Assembly: GCF_018618475.1 (NCBI RefSeq)
Contig: NZ_JACSMD010000001.1
Location: 1,550,001 to 1,614,000 of the forward strand
Source of the DNA: Exiguobacterium sp. s122
GTDB taxonomy: Bacteria > Bacillota > Bacilli > Exiguobacteriales > Exiguobacteriaceae
Direction of reading: 5' to 3'
DNA: 64,000 nt
How positions within the stretch are numbered: the first letter of the stretch is position 1; each line of letters starts with the position of its first letter. Below, one piece after another: positions 19,095 to 28,379 of the stretch. The translations under genes were made by a program, and so were the position numbers. Below the pieces are notes generated by a model. That model saw nothing but the letters and a program-made list of their open reading frames with translations, did no database searches and was not told where the DNA came from.

Positions 19095-20186
19095 TCAAGA
19101 CGGTTGTTTCAGTTGATACACGAACGCGAGCACTTCGGCGATCGCTTGATAAAATGACTCGTCCACGGCCTCCCCGATGTCCATCTGGGCATAGAGGGCT
19201 CGTGCGAGCGGTTTGTTTTCGACGATTGGGATGTCATGTTCTTTTGCCACATCGCGAATATGGAACGCGACGCGGTCGACCCCTTTGGCGACGACGAGTG
19301 GTGCGAAATCTTTCGTATCGTCATAACGGATGACGACGGCAAAATGGGTCGGGTTCGTGATGACGACGTCTGCATTCGGAATCTCCTGCATCATACGGCG
19401 CATCGCCATCTCCCGCTGTTGTTGTTTAATTTTTGATTTGATTAGCGGGTCGCCTTCACTATTTTTATATTCATCTTTAATGTCTTGCTTCGACATACGA
19501 ATCGATTTCTCAAAATCAAACCGTTGATAGAAAAAGTCAAAGAGTGCAAGTGCAAGCAACGCGACGCTCACCCAAAGTCCGAGTTCGATTGTAATACTCG
19601 TTAACGCGACGACAGATTCACGAACGTGCTCGACGGCCATACGTGACAATTTCTCTTGGTTTTGCCAAAGGACGGTGACGGCGGTCGTCAGGATAATCAA
19701 TAATTTGAATAAGGACTTTAAAAATTCGACGACGGCCTTCATGCTGACAATCCGTTTAACCCCTTTGATGGGATCGATACGCTCAAGCTTCGGTTGAATC
19801 GCTTCTGTCGAGAAAAGCGGACCGATTTGGAAATAGTTGACCAAGACGCCGAAGACGACAGCAACAATGAAAAATGGAGCTAAGATGAGTCCGACCCGGA
19901 GCAACAAGTCAAGGAGCATCCCTGACATGCCGTCTGACAAATCGGTCAGTAGATACGTCGGGCCAAGTAAATCCTTTGTCAACGTGAATAACTGTTTTCC
20001 AATGTATGGACCGAGGAACGACAACATAAGGAACATGGCGAACAAGGCGAACGCCCCGGTCAGGTCGGCTGATTTCGCGACTTGACCTTTCTTCCGTGAG
20101 TCTTGTCGTTTTCGTGGGGTCGCCTTTTCTGTTTTTTCACCTGCAAAAAACTGAAGATCGACCGATAAAGAGTATAGAGGCTTCAT
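19095..20186 (-). CDS. flhB: Flagellar export switch protein FlhB
   Basis: FlhB changes export from rod-hook to filament substrates after cutting itself. The 363-residue protein has a basic N-terminus (T-P-R-K-R-Q-D-S-R-K-K-G), four membrane helices (about 40-220) and the autocleavage site N278-P279-T280-H281. The cytoplasmic C-terminal domain follows. Its start overlaps fliR by 4 nt (ATGA). A stand-alone homologue of its C-terminal fragment is encoded at 45137-45406. Confidence 0.96.
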   Translation of the reverse strand: MKPLYSLSVDLQFFAGEKTEKATPRKRQDSRKKGQVAKSADLTGAFALFAMFLMLSFLGPYIGKQLFTLTKDLLGPTYLLTDLSDGMSGMLLDLLLRVGLILAPFFIVAVVFGVLVNYFQIGPLFSTEAIQPKLERIDPIKGVKRIVSMKAVVEFLKSLFKLLIILTTAVTVLWQNQEKLSRMAVEHVRESVVALTSITIELGLWVSVALLALALFDFFYQRFDFEKSIRMSKQDIKDEYKNSEGDPLIKSKIKQQQREMAMRRMMQEIPNADVVITNPTHFAVVIRYDDTKDFAPLVVAKGVDRVAFHIRDVAKEHDIPIVENKPLARALYAQMDIGEAVDESFYQAIAEVLAFVYQLKQPS

Positions 20187-20953
20187 GCAATGTCTCCTAA
20201 AAGCGTCATAAAATCACGCAACACATCTTGTAACAACGGGATGAATTGGCTGATGCCATTCAGTGTCAAGCCCATCATGACGACCATGACCGAGAAACCG
20301 GCGATGAGTTTGAATGAAAAACCGATGGCAAAGATGTTAAACTGCGGCGCCGACTTCGCAAGGAATCCAAGCGCTAAGTCGACTAGGAGTAACGATGCCA
20401 TCATCGGTAAAGCAAGTTGCAGCGCGACGAGCATCGTCATCGTCACGACCTTGACGGCCATCATGAGTGACGCCTCGGTAAAGTTGATCATCGGTTGACC
20501 GGGTGGATAAATTTGAAAGCTATAATAAATCCCATCGATGAGCAGTAAATGCATATTCGTCGACAACATAATGAATAACGTAAAAATGTAGTAAAATCGG
20601 CCGATAAGCGGTGACTGACCACCAAACATCGGGTCGTAGGCCGAAGCCATCGCCAAACCGAGTTGTAAGTCGATGACACCCCCAGCGATTTGCGGTGCGA
20701 AGAATAAGATGTTGATTAAGATGCCAAGTAAAAGCCCGATCAATACTTCATACAACACTTGGACGATGAACGCCTCGCTCATCACAATCGGCTCTGTTAC
20801 GGTGAACATCGCGTAATAGGCGAGTAGTGCGCTGAATGCGACGCGATGCATGACCGGCAACTGCCGAGACGAGAAGAGTGGCACACTGACGAAGAAGCCG
20901 GAAAGCCGTGCAAACGTCAAACCGTAAAGACTGATGAAGTCGACGGCGTTCAT
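20183..20953 (-). CDS. fliR: Flagellar export apparatus protein FliR
   Basis: FliR is part of the helical FliPQR export channel at the core of the basal body. The 256-residue protein is almost entirely hydrophobic helices, as in the family, with the conserved G-G-V-I-D-L-Q-L-G region near residue 90. It overlaps fliQ and flhB by 4 nt each, a sign of tight translational coupling in the fliPQR-flhB group. Confidence 0.95.
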   Translation of the reverse strand: MNAVDFISLYGLTFARLSGFFVSVPLFSSRQLPVMHRVAFSALLAYYAMFTVTEPIVMSEAFIVQVLYEVLIGLLLGILINILFFAPQIAGGVIDLQLGLAMASAYDPMFGGQSPLIGRFYYIFTLFIMLSTNMHLLLIDGIYYSFQIYPPGQPMINFTEASLMMAVKVVTMTMLVALQLALPMMASLLLVDLALGFLAKSAPQFNIFAIGFSFKLIAGFSVMVVMMGLTLNGISQFIPLLQDVLRDFMTLLGDIA

Positions 20954-21222
20954 TTCGAGGCGACCTCGACCATCAGTTCAAAAATCATTCGCGTGAATCC
21001 TTCAATCTGTTGCAACATCCATGGACCGAAAACGACGAGTCCGATAAAGACCGAGATGATCTTTGGGACGAATGAGAGCGTCTGCTCTTGAATTTGAGTC
21101 GTCGCCTGTAAAATCGAAATGACGAGACCGACGACGAGGGAGATGAGTAAGAGCGGCATCGCAATCTTTAACAATGTCCACACACTCTCTGTCGCCAAAT
21201 AAATGACCATTTCCTGCGTCAT
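20950..21222 (-). CDS. fliQ: Flagellar export apparatus protein FliQ
   Basis: FliQ surrounds the FliP-FliR channel. The 90-residue protein has two hydrophobic helical hairpin segments (about 15-38 and 55-75) and the conserved Q-A-T-T-Q-I-Q-E-Q-T-L-S-F-V-P-K motif between them. The ribosome site AGGAGG precedes the ATG. The 3' end overlaps fliR by 4 nt. Confidence 0.95.
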   Translation of the reverse strand: MTQEMVIYLATESVWTLLKIAMPLLLISLVVGLVISILQATTQIQEQTLSFVPKIISVFIGLVVFGPWMLQQIEGFTRMIFELMVEVASK

Positions 21223-21233
21223 AATCGTTCCTC

Positions 21234-21899
21234 CTACATACTTCTAAGCAATGACTCCACGATCAAATGCCACCCATCGACAAGTACAAACAAAAGCAAT
21301 TTGAACGGCAAGGCAATCATGACCGGTGGAAGCATCATCATCCCCATCGACATAAGTACACTCGCCACGACCATATCGATAATCAAGAACGGCAAGAAAA
21401 TCATAAATCCGATTTGAAACGCCGTTTTCAATTCACTAATCGCATAGGCTGGTACCATCGCAAGGAGTGGAACATCTTCAATCGACTCAGGCTGTTCATA
21501 GTTACCGTATCGAATGAAGAGCTGTAAATCCTCTTGGCGCGTATATTTAGCCATGAATCGTTTCATCGTATTACTCGCCTCTTCGAACGCCTCATCTTGA
21601 CTGATTTGATCTTCCATATACGGCGTGAGAGCTTTTTCGTTCAAGTCAGACAAAACCGGTGACATGACGAACAACGTAATAAAGAGCGCCAAACCGATAA
21701 TGAGCTGGTTTGGTGGCGTCTGTTGCGTCCCGAGCGCAGGTCGGATGAACGACAAGACGACGACGACACGCGTGAAGCAGGTCATCAGAATGAGAAATGA
21801 CGGCGCGAGCGTCAACAGTGTCAAGACGACTAATAGTTTGATGGACGTCGAGGTACTGTCCGGCGTCTCTAAATTGATTAATTGTTCAATCGTCGTCAT
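21234..21899 (-). CDS. fliP: Flagellar export apparatus protein FliP
   Basis: FliP forms the main ring of the export channel. The 221-residue protein matches the Bacillus length. It has an N-terminal hydrophobic segment, the T-C-F-T-R-V-V-V-V-L-S-F-I-R motif near residue 40 and the signature P-F-L-I-I-D-M-V-V-A-S-V-L-M-S-M-G near residue 170. It overlaps fliO by 4 nt and precedes fliQ by 11 nt. Confidence 0.96.
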   Translation of the reverse strand: MTTIEQLINLETPDSTSTSIKLLVVLTLLTLAPSFLILMTCFTRVVVVLSFIRPALGTQQTPPNQLIIGLALFITLFVMSPVLSDLNEKALTPYMEDQISQDEAFEEASNTMKRFMAKYTRQEDLQLFIRYGNYEQPESIEDVPLLAMVPAYAISELKTAFQIGFMIFLPFLIIDMVVASVLMSMGMMMLPPVMIALPFKLLLFVLVDGWHLIVESLLRSM

Positions 21900-22393
21900 T
21901 GCTTCTTCCTCGCTTGCTCAATTTGAGCCAATTGTTGTTTAAACGTATCTAAAAATGCGGAACTGTTCGATCCGGCCACGGGCAAACTTTCAGTCACTTC
22001 TTCATCAAGTGCGTCTGCCTCGACCCGGTCAATCAATTGAATCGATTCGCCGACACCAAGGACATACACTTGGTCGCCGAGTTTGACGAGTTGCACCGAA
22101 CGATCTTTCCCGAGCGGTACACCGCCTAAATGTTTCATGTGTTGGGCCGTCTTCACCCCTTGCGTCCGAGCGCTCAACCAGCGCATTAAGACGAGAAAGC
22201 CACCGATGACAACGACCAGGCTGAGAATGACTTTAATTAGTGTCCCAATCGTTGAAACGGTAGTCGATTCCGATTTCGGAGTCTCTATCTGCTCTTGCTG
22301 TTGCTCGAACTGCTTCTCGACGGTGGCGGCCTCAACCGTGGCCGGCAAAGAAAGACCGACCACGAGAAGAATAATCAACCACCACTTGTTCAT
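21896..22393 (-). CDS. fliO: Flagellar biosynthesis protein FliO (FliZ)
   Basis: FliO is a scaffold for FliP ring assembly. The 165-residue protein has an N-terminal signal-like helix (about residues 3-22), a short extracytoplasmic segment, a second membrane helix (about 47-71) and a cytoplasmic domain with the G-G-V-P-L-G-K-D-R-S motif. Sequence is poorly conserved in this family, so the call rests on layout, that motif and position between cheY and fliP. It overlaps cheY by 4 nt and has no clear ribosome site. Confidence 0.88.
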   Translation of the reverse strand: MNKWWLIILLVVGLSLPATVEAATVEKQFEQQQEQIETPKSESTTVSTIGTLIKVILSLVVVIGGFLVLMRWLSARTQGVKTAQHMKHLGGVPLGKDRSVQLVKLGDQVYVLGVGESIQLIDRVEADALDEEVTESLPVAGSNSSAFLDTFKQQLAQIEQARKKQ

Positions 22394-22755
22394 TGTGCGA
22401 CCGTTTTAGAGACTGCTTCGATGACGCGTTCTGCGTTGAACGGCTTCACGATAAAGTCTTTCGCTCCAGCTTGAATCGCATCGATGACCATCGCTTGTTG
22501 CCCCATCGCCGAACACATGATGACTTTCGCGTTCGAGTCGAATCCGCGAATCTCTTTCAATGCTGCGAGTCCGTCCATTTCTGGCATCGTTATATCGAGT
22601 GTAACGAGATCCGGTGTGAGTTCACGATACTTTGCTACCGCGTCAACCCCGTTCTCCGCCTCTCCGACTACTTCAAACCCGTTCTTCGTTAAAATATCTT
22701 TAATCATCATGCGCATGAACGCCGCATCGTCTACCACTAAAATCTTTGCACTCAT
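22390..22755 (-). CDS. cheY: Chemotaxis response regulator CheY
   Basis: CheY-P binds the flagellar switch and sets rotation direction. The 121-residue receiver domain has the acidic pair D9-D10, the phosphorylation site D54, the switch residue Ser in M-C-S-A-M near 82 and the conserved lysine in I-V-K-P-F near 104. It lies between fliY and fliO, the Bacillus arrangement, beside its targets FliM and FliY. The ribosome site is AAGGAGG. Confidence 0.96.
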   Translation of the reverse strand: MSAKILVVDDAAFMRMMIKDILTKNGFEVVGEAENGVDAVAKYRELTPDLVTLDITMPEMDGLAALKEIRGFDSNAKVIMCSAMGQQAMVIDAIQAGAKDFIVKPFNAERVIEAVSKTVAQ

Positions 22756-22767
22756 CTGTCTTCCTCC

Positions 22768-23883
22768 TTAAACGATTCCAATCCGCTCATGCGGTTGAAT
22801 GATTTCTGTCACACGTACCCCGAAGTTCTCTTCAATGACGACAACCTCGCCACGGGCAATGCGTTGTTGGTTCACATAAATATCGACCGGTTCCCCTGCC
22901 AATTTATCAAGCTCGATGATCGAGCCTTGCGACAACTCGAGCACTTCTCGTACCGACCGTTTCGTCCGGCCAAGTTCGACCGTCACGTTGAGTGGCACAT
23001 CGTACAAGAGACCGAGATTGGCCGGTAACGCATCATTGGATGTCGGCGCATGAAGTGGCATGAATTCCGCTTGACTGACGGCGACTTCTGGCGCTGATTT
23101 CGTTGTCGGGCGCGGTGCCGCTGTTTGTTGAGGTGATGCAGTCTGTTGAGGCCGCGATTCGGCTACCTGTTTGACCGGTTCCGCCTTCGGTGCTGGTGCT
23201 GGCGAAGTCGCCGCCATCAATTCGTTCACAAGCTGTTTGCCAAACTGAATCGGCGCGATTTGAACGATTTTCGAATCGATTAACGTACCGACTTTCAAGT
23301 TGAACTCGATTAACACCATCGTCTCCCATAGCTCGAGACGATCGATGATCGTCTGTGTCTTCGTCGAGTCAAATACTTCAACGAGCGGGGGCGAGATGTC
23401 AATCTTTTTCGAGAAGACGGTCGAAAGTGACGTCGCCGCCGCTCCCATCATCTGGTTCATCGCTTCTTGGACGGCTGATAATCGAATCTCATCGAGCCCT
23501 TCTGGGTCGACGCCGACGCCGGTACCACCGAGCATCAAATCTGAGATGATTGCCGCATCTTCACGTGTCAACACGAGGACGTTTTCCCCTTCTAACCCTT
23601 CGGTATAACCGACACGTAAAGCGACGTGTGGCGTCGGATAACGCTCACGTAATGCATCGACGGTCACTTCGCTAACGATCGGTGTCGTAATCTCGACTTT
23701 TTGTTGGAGAAGCGTCGACAGTGCGGTCGCCGAGTTTCCAAACGAGATATTACCGATTTCACCGAGCGCGTCGCTTTCCATCGAGTCTAGGTGTTCTTCT
23801 TGCTTTGTTTCAGTTGATGAGGAACTATCGCTTGTCCCTCGGAGTAACGCGTCGATTTCATCTTGTGACAACATCTCACTCAT
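22768..23883 (-). CDS. fliY: Flagellar switch protein FliY (CheC-like phosphatase fused to FliN domain)
   Basis: FliY is both a C-ring component and a CheY-P phosphatase. The 371-residue protein starts with the CheY-P-binding peptide L-S-Q-D-E-I-D-A-L-L. It then has a CheC-like domain (about 35-215) with G-E-I-G-N-I-S-F-G and the second motif Q-E-A-M-N-Q-M-M-G, a Pro/Ala/Gln-rich linker (about 225-280), and a C-terminal SpoA/FliN domain (about 290-368). It overlaps fliM by 4 nt. No separate fliN gene is present, as expected when FliY supplies the domain. Confidence 0.95.
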   Translation of the reverse strand: MSEMLSQDEIDALLRGTSDSSSSTETKQEEHLDSMESDALGEIGNISFGNSATALSTLLQQKVEITTPIVSEVTVDALRERYPTPHVALRVGYTEGLEGENVLVLTREDAAIISDLMLGGTGVGVDPEGLDEIRLSAVQEAMNQMMGAAATSLSTVFSKKIDISPPLVEVFDSTKTQTIIDRLELWETMVLIEFNLKVGTLIDSKIVQIAPIQFGKQLVNELMAATSPAPAPKAEPVKQVAESRPQQTASPQQTAAPRPTTKSAPEVAVSQAEFMPLHAPTSNDALPANLGLLYDVPLNVTVELGRTKRSVREVLELSQGSIIELDKLAGEPVDIYVNQQRIARGEVVVIEENFGVRVTEIIQPHERIGIV

Positions 23884-24869
23884 TGCTCTTCCTCCTTCAC
23901 CCGGTGTAACACTTGAACCGCCATCCGCTTCCCGCTCACACCGGCTTGCCCTTTAAACACTTTATTTTCCCCTACCATGACCGATAGCGGCTCTTTTACT
24001 AATTGGTCGAGCGTCAAACAGTCGCCAATCTCTAAATGCAACAAGTCACCAAACGTGATCGTCGTCTCGCCAAGCAGTGATACGACCTCGACGGACGAAT
24101 TCATCAGCTGGGCTTTGAGCGGCTCTTTACTGCTACCCGATGCATTGCGGCGGTTCGCCTCTTGCATCCAGTAATGACTCGACAGCTTGGAAAGAATCGG
24201 TTCGATCGTCACGAACGGCAAGCAGACGTTAATCGTTCCACTCACTTCCCCAATCGTCACGCCGATGGAGATCAAAACAACCGTCTCATTCGGTGAAACG
24301 AGTTGAAGGAACTGAGGGTTTACTTCAACGGCAGCCATTTGAGACTTCACTTCGGCAATCGATTCCCACGCGTCCCCGTAAGAAGAAAACGCTCGTTTAT
24401 ACAATTGCGTCAATATGCGCATCTCGATTTCCGTAAAACTGTCGACTTTCTCGATTTCAACCCCGGGTCCCCCGAGCAAGCGATCAAGCATCGCATACGA
24501 GATGTTCGGATTGACCTCGATGATGAAGCGACCGTTTAGCGGGGGGGCCTCAATCAAGTTGATCATCGTCATGCTTGGAATCGAGTGGATGAATTCGTCG
24601 TAAGGCAACTGTTCGACCGAATTCACGGTGAACTGGACGTACGTCCGAAGCTGGGCCGAGAAAAACGTCGTCAACATACGCGCAAAGTGTTCGTGAATTC
24701 TTGTCAGGCTTCGAATTTGGTCTTTTGAAAAGCGGACGGCCCGTTTAAAGTCGTATTGTCGGACTTTCCGTTCTTCTTCTTGTGCCAAAAACGAATCTGC
24801 TTCGACGTCGCCGCTACTTAACGCGGATAATAAGGCATCAATCTCTTGTTGAGATAGTACTTCTCCCAT
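23880..24869 (-). CDS. fliM: Flagellar motor switch protein FliM
   Basis: FliM links FliG to the rest of the C-ring and binds CheY-P. The 329-residue protein has the N-terminal CheY-P-binding peptide L-S-Q-Q-E-I-D-A-L-L, a middle domain with the conserved L-G-G-P-G motif near residue 132, and a C-terminal SpoA domain. The ribosome site is GAGGTGG. It starts 9 nt after fliL. Confidence 0.96.
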   Translation of the reverse strand: MGEVLSQQEIDALLSALSSGDVEADSFLAQEEERKVRQYDFKRAVRFSKDQIRSLTRIHEHFARMLTTFFSAQLRTYVQFTVNSVEQLPYDEFIHSIPSMTMINLIEAPPLNGRFIIEVNPNISYAMLDRLLGGPGVEIEKVDSFTEIEMRILTQLYKRAFSSYGDAWESIAEVKSQMAAVEVNPQFLQLVSPNETVVLISIGVTIGEVSGTINVCLPFVTIEPILSKLSSHYWMQEANRRNASGSSKEPLKAQLMNSSVEVVSLLGETTITFGDLLHLEIGDCLTLDQLVKEPLSVMVGENKVFKGQAGVSGKRMAVQVLHRVKEEEQ

Positions 24870-24878
24870 GATGCCACC

Positions 24879-25328
24879 TCACTGTATGATTTTCTTCGTC
24901 ATATAGACGCGTTGAACTTCTCCTTCTTCGAGGAGACCGTTCAATTGTTCGCGCAACGACTGTTCAAACTTTTGCATATCTTCTTTCGTCGTCAGTTGCG
25001 CTTTTGTCATTCCCGCCAAATCTCCGAGAATGACGTTATGAACTTGGAACTTTCGAAGCTCTAAGCTCTCTTTCGTTTCGACCGCATCCGTGACAATCGT
25101 GAACTGGACGTTGATGAATCGCTCGTCTTGAATGTTCGTCGTCATGTCATCGGTCGTGAAGCTACGCTCAGCGAGCTCCTCGGCTGTCACCGGCTTCGTC
25201 TTCGCCGTCACGTTGTCGCCGAACAAGTATTTATAAGTCATAAACCCGGCTCCACCCATGACGAGCAAGACGACGAGCATGATCAGTACCATTTTCATGG
25301 CGCCGCCTTTTGGTTTCTCTTCACTCAT
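24879..25328 (-). CDS. fliL: Flagellar basal body-associated protein FliL
   Basis: FliL supports stator function at the motor. The 149-residue protein has a short basic cytoplasmic N-terminus, one membrane helix (about residues 12-36) and an extracytoplasmic FliL domain. The ATG at 25328 (M-S-E-E-K-P-K) is 6 nt after GAGGTG and overlaps the flbD stop region by 8 nt. An in-frame start ten codons further upstream is not supported by a ribosome site. Confidence 0.92.
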   Translation of the reverse strand: MSEEKPKGGAMKMVLIMLVVLLVMGGAGFMTYKYLFGDNVTAKTKPVTAEELAERSFTTDDMTTNIQDERFINVQFTIVTDAVETKESLELRKFQVHNVILGDLAGMTKAQLTTKEDMQKFEQSLREQLNGLLEEGEVQRVYMTKKIIQ

Positions 25329-25539
25329 CTTCTTCACCTCTAGTCCCTGTCGTTCCAATCAATCCGACCGTGCGATAAAAGGCAGCTGCGCGGTCGACGA
25401 CTTCTTGCTTCGATTCTTTGACGATATACGTCTTGCCGTTAAATAGATGGATGATCGTGTCCGGCTCCGCCTTGATCGTCTCGATGAACAAGGCGTTCAA
25501 CACGAACGCTTCACCCCGAAGTGCTGTAACGTGAATCAT
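25321..25539 (-). CDS. flbD: FlbD/SwrD family small flagellar protein
   Basis: The 72-residue protein belongs to the short FlbD family, called SwrD in B. subtilis, where it raises motor power for swarming. The conserved core is the segment around L-N-A-L-F-I-E-T-I and D-T-I-I-H-L-F-N-G-K. The start overlaps the flgE stop (TAATG), without a clear ribosome site, so translation is probably coupled. It is cytoplasmic with no membrane helix. Confidence 0.9.
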   Translation of the reverse strand: MIHVTALRGEAFVLNALFIETIKAEPDTIIHLFNGKTYIVKESKQEVVDRAAAFYRTVGLIGTTGTRGEEDE

Positions 25540-26330
25540 TAGCGTTTCAAGTTGACGAGTTCTTGTAAAATCTCGTCCGATGTTGTGATGATGCGGGTGT
25601 TGGCTTGGAATCCGCGCTGGGCAACGATCATTTCCGTGAACTCTTCTGACAAGTCGACGTTTGACATTTCAAGTGCGCCAGAGACGAGCTCCCCGCGACC
25701 TTGTTGCCCTGGAATCCCCGGGTTTGGAGCACCTGAGTTTTGCGACTGGATAAAGTTGTTCGCCCCGACTTTCGAAAGACCGGCGTTGTTTGCGAACGTC
25801 ACGATTTGAATTTGACCGACTTGAGTCGAAACACCCGCGTCGTTGACGTAACTTACTTGACCGTCTTTCCCAATCGATAACGACTTCGCACCGGCTGGAA
25901 TCGTAATCTTTTGTCCAGTCGTGCTGAGTAAGTACGACCCGTCCCCGTTGACGATATCGCCAGCGTTATCCGTATAGAAGTTTCCGGCCCGCGTGTATTG
26001 GGTTTGCCCGTTGACGTTTAACGCGAAGAACCCTTCTCCTGAAATACCGACATCGAGTGCGCGACCCGTGTTTTGCATCGCGCCTTGGTTATAGACGTTA
26101 TCGACGGTCGCCATCGTGCCACCGAGACCGACTTCTTTCGGGTTTGTCCCCCCGCTGACTGCGTTCGCGCCTGTCGCGCTTCCGACTTGCTGGCTGACGA
26201 GATCTTTAAACGTGACGCGGCCTTTTTTATAGCCAAACGTGTTGACGTTGGCGATGTTGTTCCCGATGACGTCAAGTTTGGATTGGAAGTTCTTAAGTCC
26301 ACTGATTCCTGAGTACATTGCTCTTAACAT
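25539..26330 (-). CDS. flgE: Flagellar hook protein FlgE (FlgG/FlgE family)
   Basis: This is the hook subunit by position after flgD and by its 263-residue length, like the B. subtilis hook protein. The N-terminal rod motif N-N-I-A-N-V-N-T-F-G-Y-K near residue 24 and the C-terminal segment S-N-V-D-L-S-E-E-F-T-E-M-I with Q-R-G-F-Q-A-N-T-R form the D0/D1 helices. Sequence alone does not separate FlgE from the distal rod protein FlgG, and some annotations will use flgG. The ribosome site is GGAGGAATTATC. Confidence 0.9.
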   Translation of the reverse strand: MLRAMYSGISGLKNFQSKLDVIGNNIANVNTFGYKKGRVTFKDLVSQQVGSATGANAVSGGTNPKEVGLGGTMATVDNVYNQGAMQNTGRALDVGISGEGFFALNVNGQTQYTRAGNFYTDNAGDIVNGDGSYLLSTTGQKITIPAGAKSLSIGKDGQVSYVNDAGVSTQVGQIQIVTFANNAGLSKVGANNFIQSQNSGAPNPGIPGQQGRGELVSGALEMSNVDLSEEFTEMIVAQRGFQANTRIITTSDEILQELVNLKR

Positions 26331-26341
26331 GATAATTCCTC

Positions 26342-26776
26342 CTATGCTTGTTTAATGGACGTGATGTCATATACGCTGACGGACGTTCCGTCTTCGAGGT
26401 CGGCCATGTATCCTGTCTCATCCGTTCTTGAGATAGAGAGGACACGGGCTGACCCACGAATCGTCTCTGTTGCCGTTTCCGTCTTATAGTTAATCGTCTT
26501 CCCAATCATGTTACTGAATTCAGAGATGGATGACATATGCCGATCGACGAGCATCGAATCGAGTTGTTTCGAAATCGTCTGCATTTGTTCGAGTGACGAG
26601 AACTGCGCCATCTGTGCGATAAATTCACGGTCTTCCATCGGTGACATCGGATCTTGGTTCGCGAGTTGCGCGAGAAGCAGTTTTAAGAACATGTTCTTGT
26701 CATATTGATTCGTCGCTTTCGGCGCGGATGAATCAGGCAACGAATAATCACTCGTCTTCGGTTGGATGGTCGTCAT
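26342..26776 (-). CDS. flgD: Hook-capping protein FlgD
   Basis: FlgD caps the growing hook. The 144-residue protein holds the N-terminal FlgD domain, with the conserved [20 protein letters not shown] near residue 30, and a short C-terminal beta region. It lacks the long Ig-like part of enterobacterial FlgD, as is usual in Bacillus. The ATG at 26776 with AAAGGAG is well supported and lies inside the acidic tail of fliK, a 29-nt overlap. Confidence 0.93.
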   Translation of the reverse strand: MTTIQPKTSDYSLPDSSAPKATNQYDKNMFLKLLLAQLANQDPMSPMEDREFIAQMAQFSSLEQMQTISKQLDSMLVDRHMSSISEFSNMIGKTINYKTETATETIRGSARVLSISRTDETGYMADLEDGTSVSVYDITSIKQA

Positions 26777-27812
26777 CGTCTGATTCTCCTTTCGATTGCG
26801 GCTGCCCTTCCTGTTCAGGGTCAGGGTGCTCACTGTTTGAAGTCGGCGTTTTGGCGTCAAGCGCCTGTTGCGTCAAGTTCACCTCAATGCGCACGTTCGG
26901 CGTGAGCGGTTGCAACGTCTGATGCAACTGCTGAAGTTGCGATTGTAGCAATTGTTTCGCATCTTGATTACTCGCAAACAACTTGACGACGAGTTCCCCG
27001 TTTTGGCGTTCTAATTTGACGACGAGTTCTCCGAGCTGCTCCGGATAAAGACGGACCGTGAACACTTTTGAACCGTCCGCCCCACTTTGGAACGGTGCGC
27101 GTTGAAGTGCTGCTTCGATTCGTGCCTTTAGATTTTCAGGCAACGAACTTTTCGAGGCGTACATGACGGTGTCGACATCGATTTGTGGTTTCGTCCACGT
27201 CCCGCCTTTTGGCAACAGTTCAAGCGATTCTTTCACGACTGTCGTCAACGTGGTTTCAAGTTGTTTTGGCTGGGGTATAGTGTTTTGAGTCTGGCCAAAC
27301 GTCCCATTAAATTGCGTTACAATTTGTTTGACGATGCGCACGTTCGCCTCGAACGTACTTTTCGTAGGCACCGATTGCGCTTCCCGTTTCACCTCACGTT
27401 CGACCATGGTCGGAATCACGATTGGTGTATTTGCTACCGGCTTCGTTCCGTCTACGACTTGTGAGACATCTTTCACAGGAATCGCGTTAGGCACTTCCTC
27501 AGGAAGGGCCACTTCCGCCAACAATCCTGTGTATGCGTCCATGAATTGACGGTAAGCATCTTGTGGTAATCCTTTCAGCCATTCAAGGCTGTCCGTTTGC
27601 TGCAACCATCGTTCGAGTTCTGTAGAGAGATCCTCGGTCGGCAACGGTTGCGGCGACTCTACGTCAGCGGAAAACGGTTGTTGCGGTGTATCGGCGAACG
27701 ACCCGAGCATGGACGAAAGTAATTGTAAAAATTGACCTGTCGGGGAAGCGCTCGCTTCTCCGTTTTTTTGCGTTGTGCCTTGCACGGCTTGTCCAAGTAA
27801 AGCGATATTCAT
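26748..27812 (-). CDS. fliK: Flagellar hook-length control protein FliK
   Basis: FliK measures hook length and triggers the FlhB switch. The 354-residue protein has a poorly conserved Pro/Gln-rich N-terminal part and a C-terminal FliK domain (about 235-325) with the [14 protein letters not shown] motif and a Gln/Leu-rich helix. It ends in a strongly acidic tail (D-D-D-D region). Position between the MotE-like gene and flgD supports the call. The ribosome site is GAGGAGG. Confidence 0.9.
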   Translation of the reverse strand: MNIALLGQAVQGTTQKNGEASASPTGQFLQLLSSMLGSFADTPQQPFSADVESPQPLPTEDLSTELERWLQQTDSLEWLKGLPQDAYRQFMDAYTGLLAEVALPEEVPNAIPVKDVSQVVDGTKPVANTPIVIPTMVEREVKREAQSVPTKSTFEANVRIVKQIVTQFNGTFGQTQNTIPQPKQLETTLTTVVKESLELLPKGGTWTKPQIDVDTVMYASKSSLPENLKARIEAALQRAPFQSGADGSKVFTVRLYPEQLGELVVKLERQNGELVVKLFASNQDAKQLLQSQLQQLHQTLQPLTPNVRIEVNLTQQALDAKTPTSNSEHPDPEQEGQPQSKGESDDDDHPTEDE

Positions 27813-27826
27813 GGATTCGACCTCCT

Positions 27827-28375
27827 CTATTGCAACAACTGAGTGACGACAGCGGCACGCTGTGCATCCATCCGGCCAAGGATGTCCGCCTGTTGTTTCG
27901 GTGAAAGTTCTTTTAATAGCTTGGCCACTTGAGGGCTTTCGAGCTCGTTCATGATGGCCGCAGCTTGTTTGGCCGACATTTCCTCATACACGCGGGACAC
28001 GTCCGACGTCGTCGCTTCGACTTCAGCGGCTGTACTTAGCTCGGCGACGAGGCGATCTCGTTCTTTAATCAGACGGGACACTTCTTCTTGTCTCGCCTTT
28101 ACTTCATTCGTCAATTCAACATTCTCGTTCCGAAGTTTCTCGATTTCAGCATTAGCTACTTTCAATCGGTTCGTCGCATCCGAATCAATTCCTGTCACGT
28201 TCACGCTCTTCTCGGTCGCCGGTTCCTCTTTCACCTCGAGGAACGGAACTGATAAGAGCGGACGATCCATCGCATAATTCATCACGACGATACCTCCGAC
28301 GAGTAAGAAAATTGCCGGCACGAGGACAAGGGCGACCAACAACTGGATTCCACGTTTACTCTTCTCTTTTTCCAT
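27827..28375 (-). CDS. ylxF: MotE/YlxF-like flagellar membrane coiled-coil protein
   Basis: The 182-residue protein has a short basic N-terminus, one membrane helix (about residues 12-33), a long coiled coil (about 70-115) and a C-terminal MgtE_N-like helical domain with the repeated S-P-K-Q-A-A-A-I-M style motif (here E-M-S-A-K-Q-A-A-A-I-M and S-P-K-Q-Q-A-D-I-L). It corresponds by position to B. subtilis YlxF and to the MotE family, thought to act as a chaperone or partner for motor proteins. The ATG at 28375, 4 nt after fliJ, fits the AAGGGAAG ribosome site. Confidence 0.8.
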   Translation of the reverse strand: MEKEKSKRGIQLLVALVLVPAIFLLVGGIVVMNYAMDRPLLSVPFLEVKEEPATEKSVNVTGIDSDATNRLKVANAEIEKLRNENVELTNEVKARQEEVSRLIKERDRLVAELSTAAEVEATTSDVSRVYEEMSAKQAAAIMNELESPQVAKLLKELSPKQQADILGRMDAQRAAVVTQLLQ

Positions 28376-28379
28376 CCGC

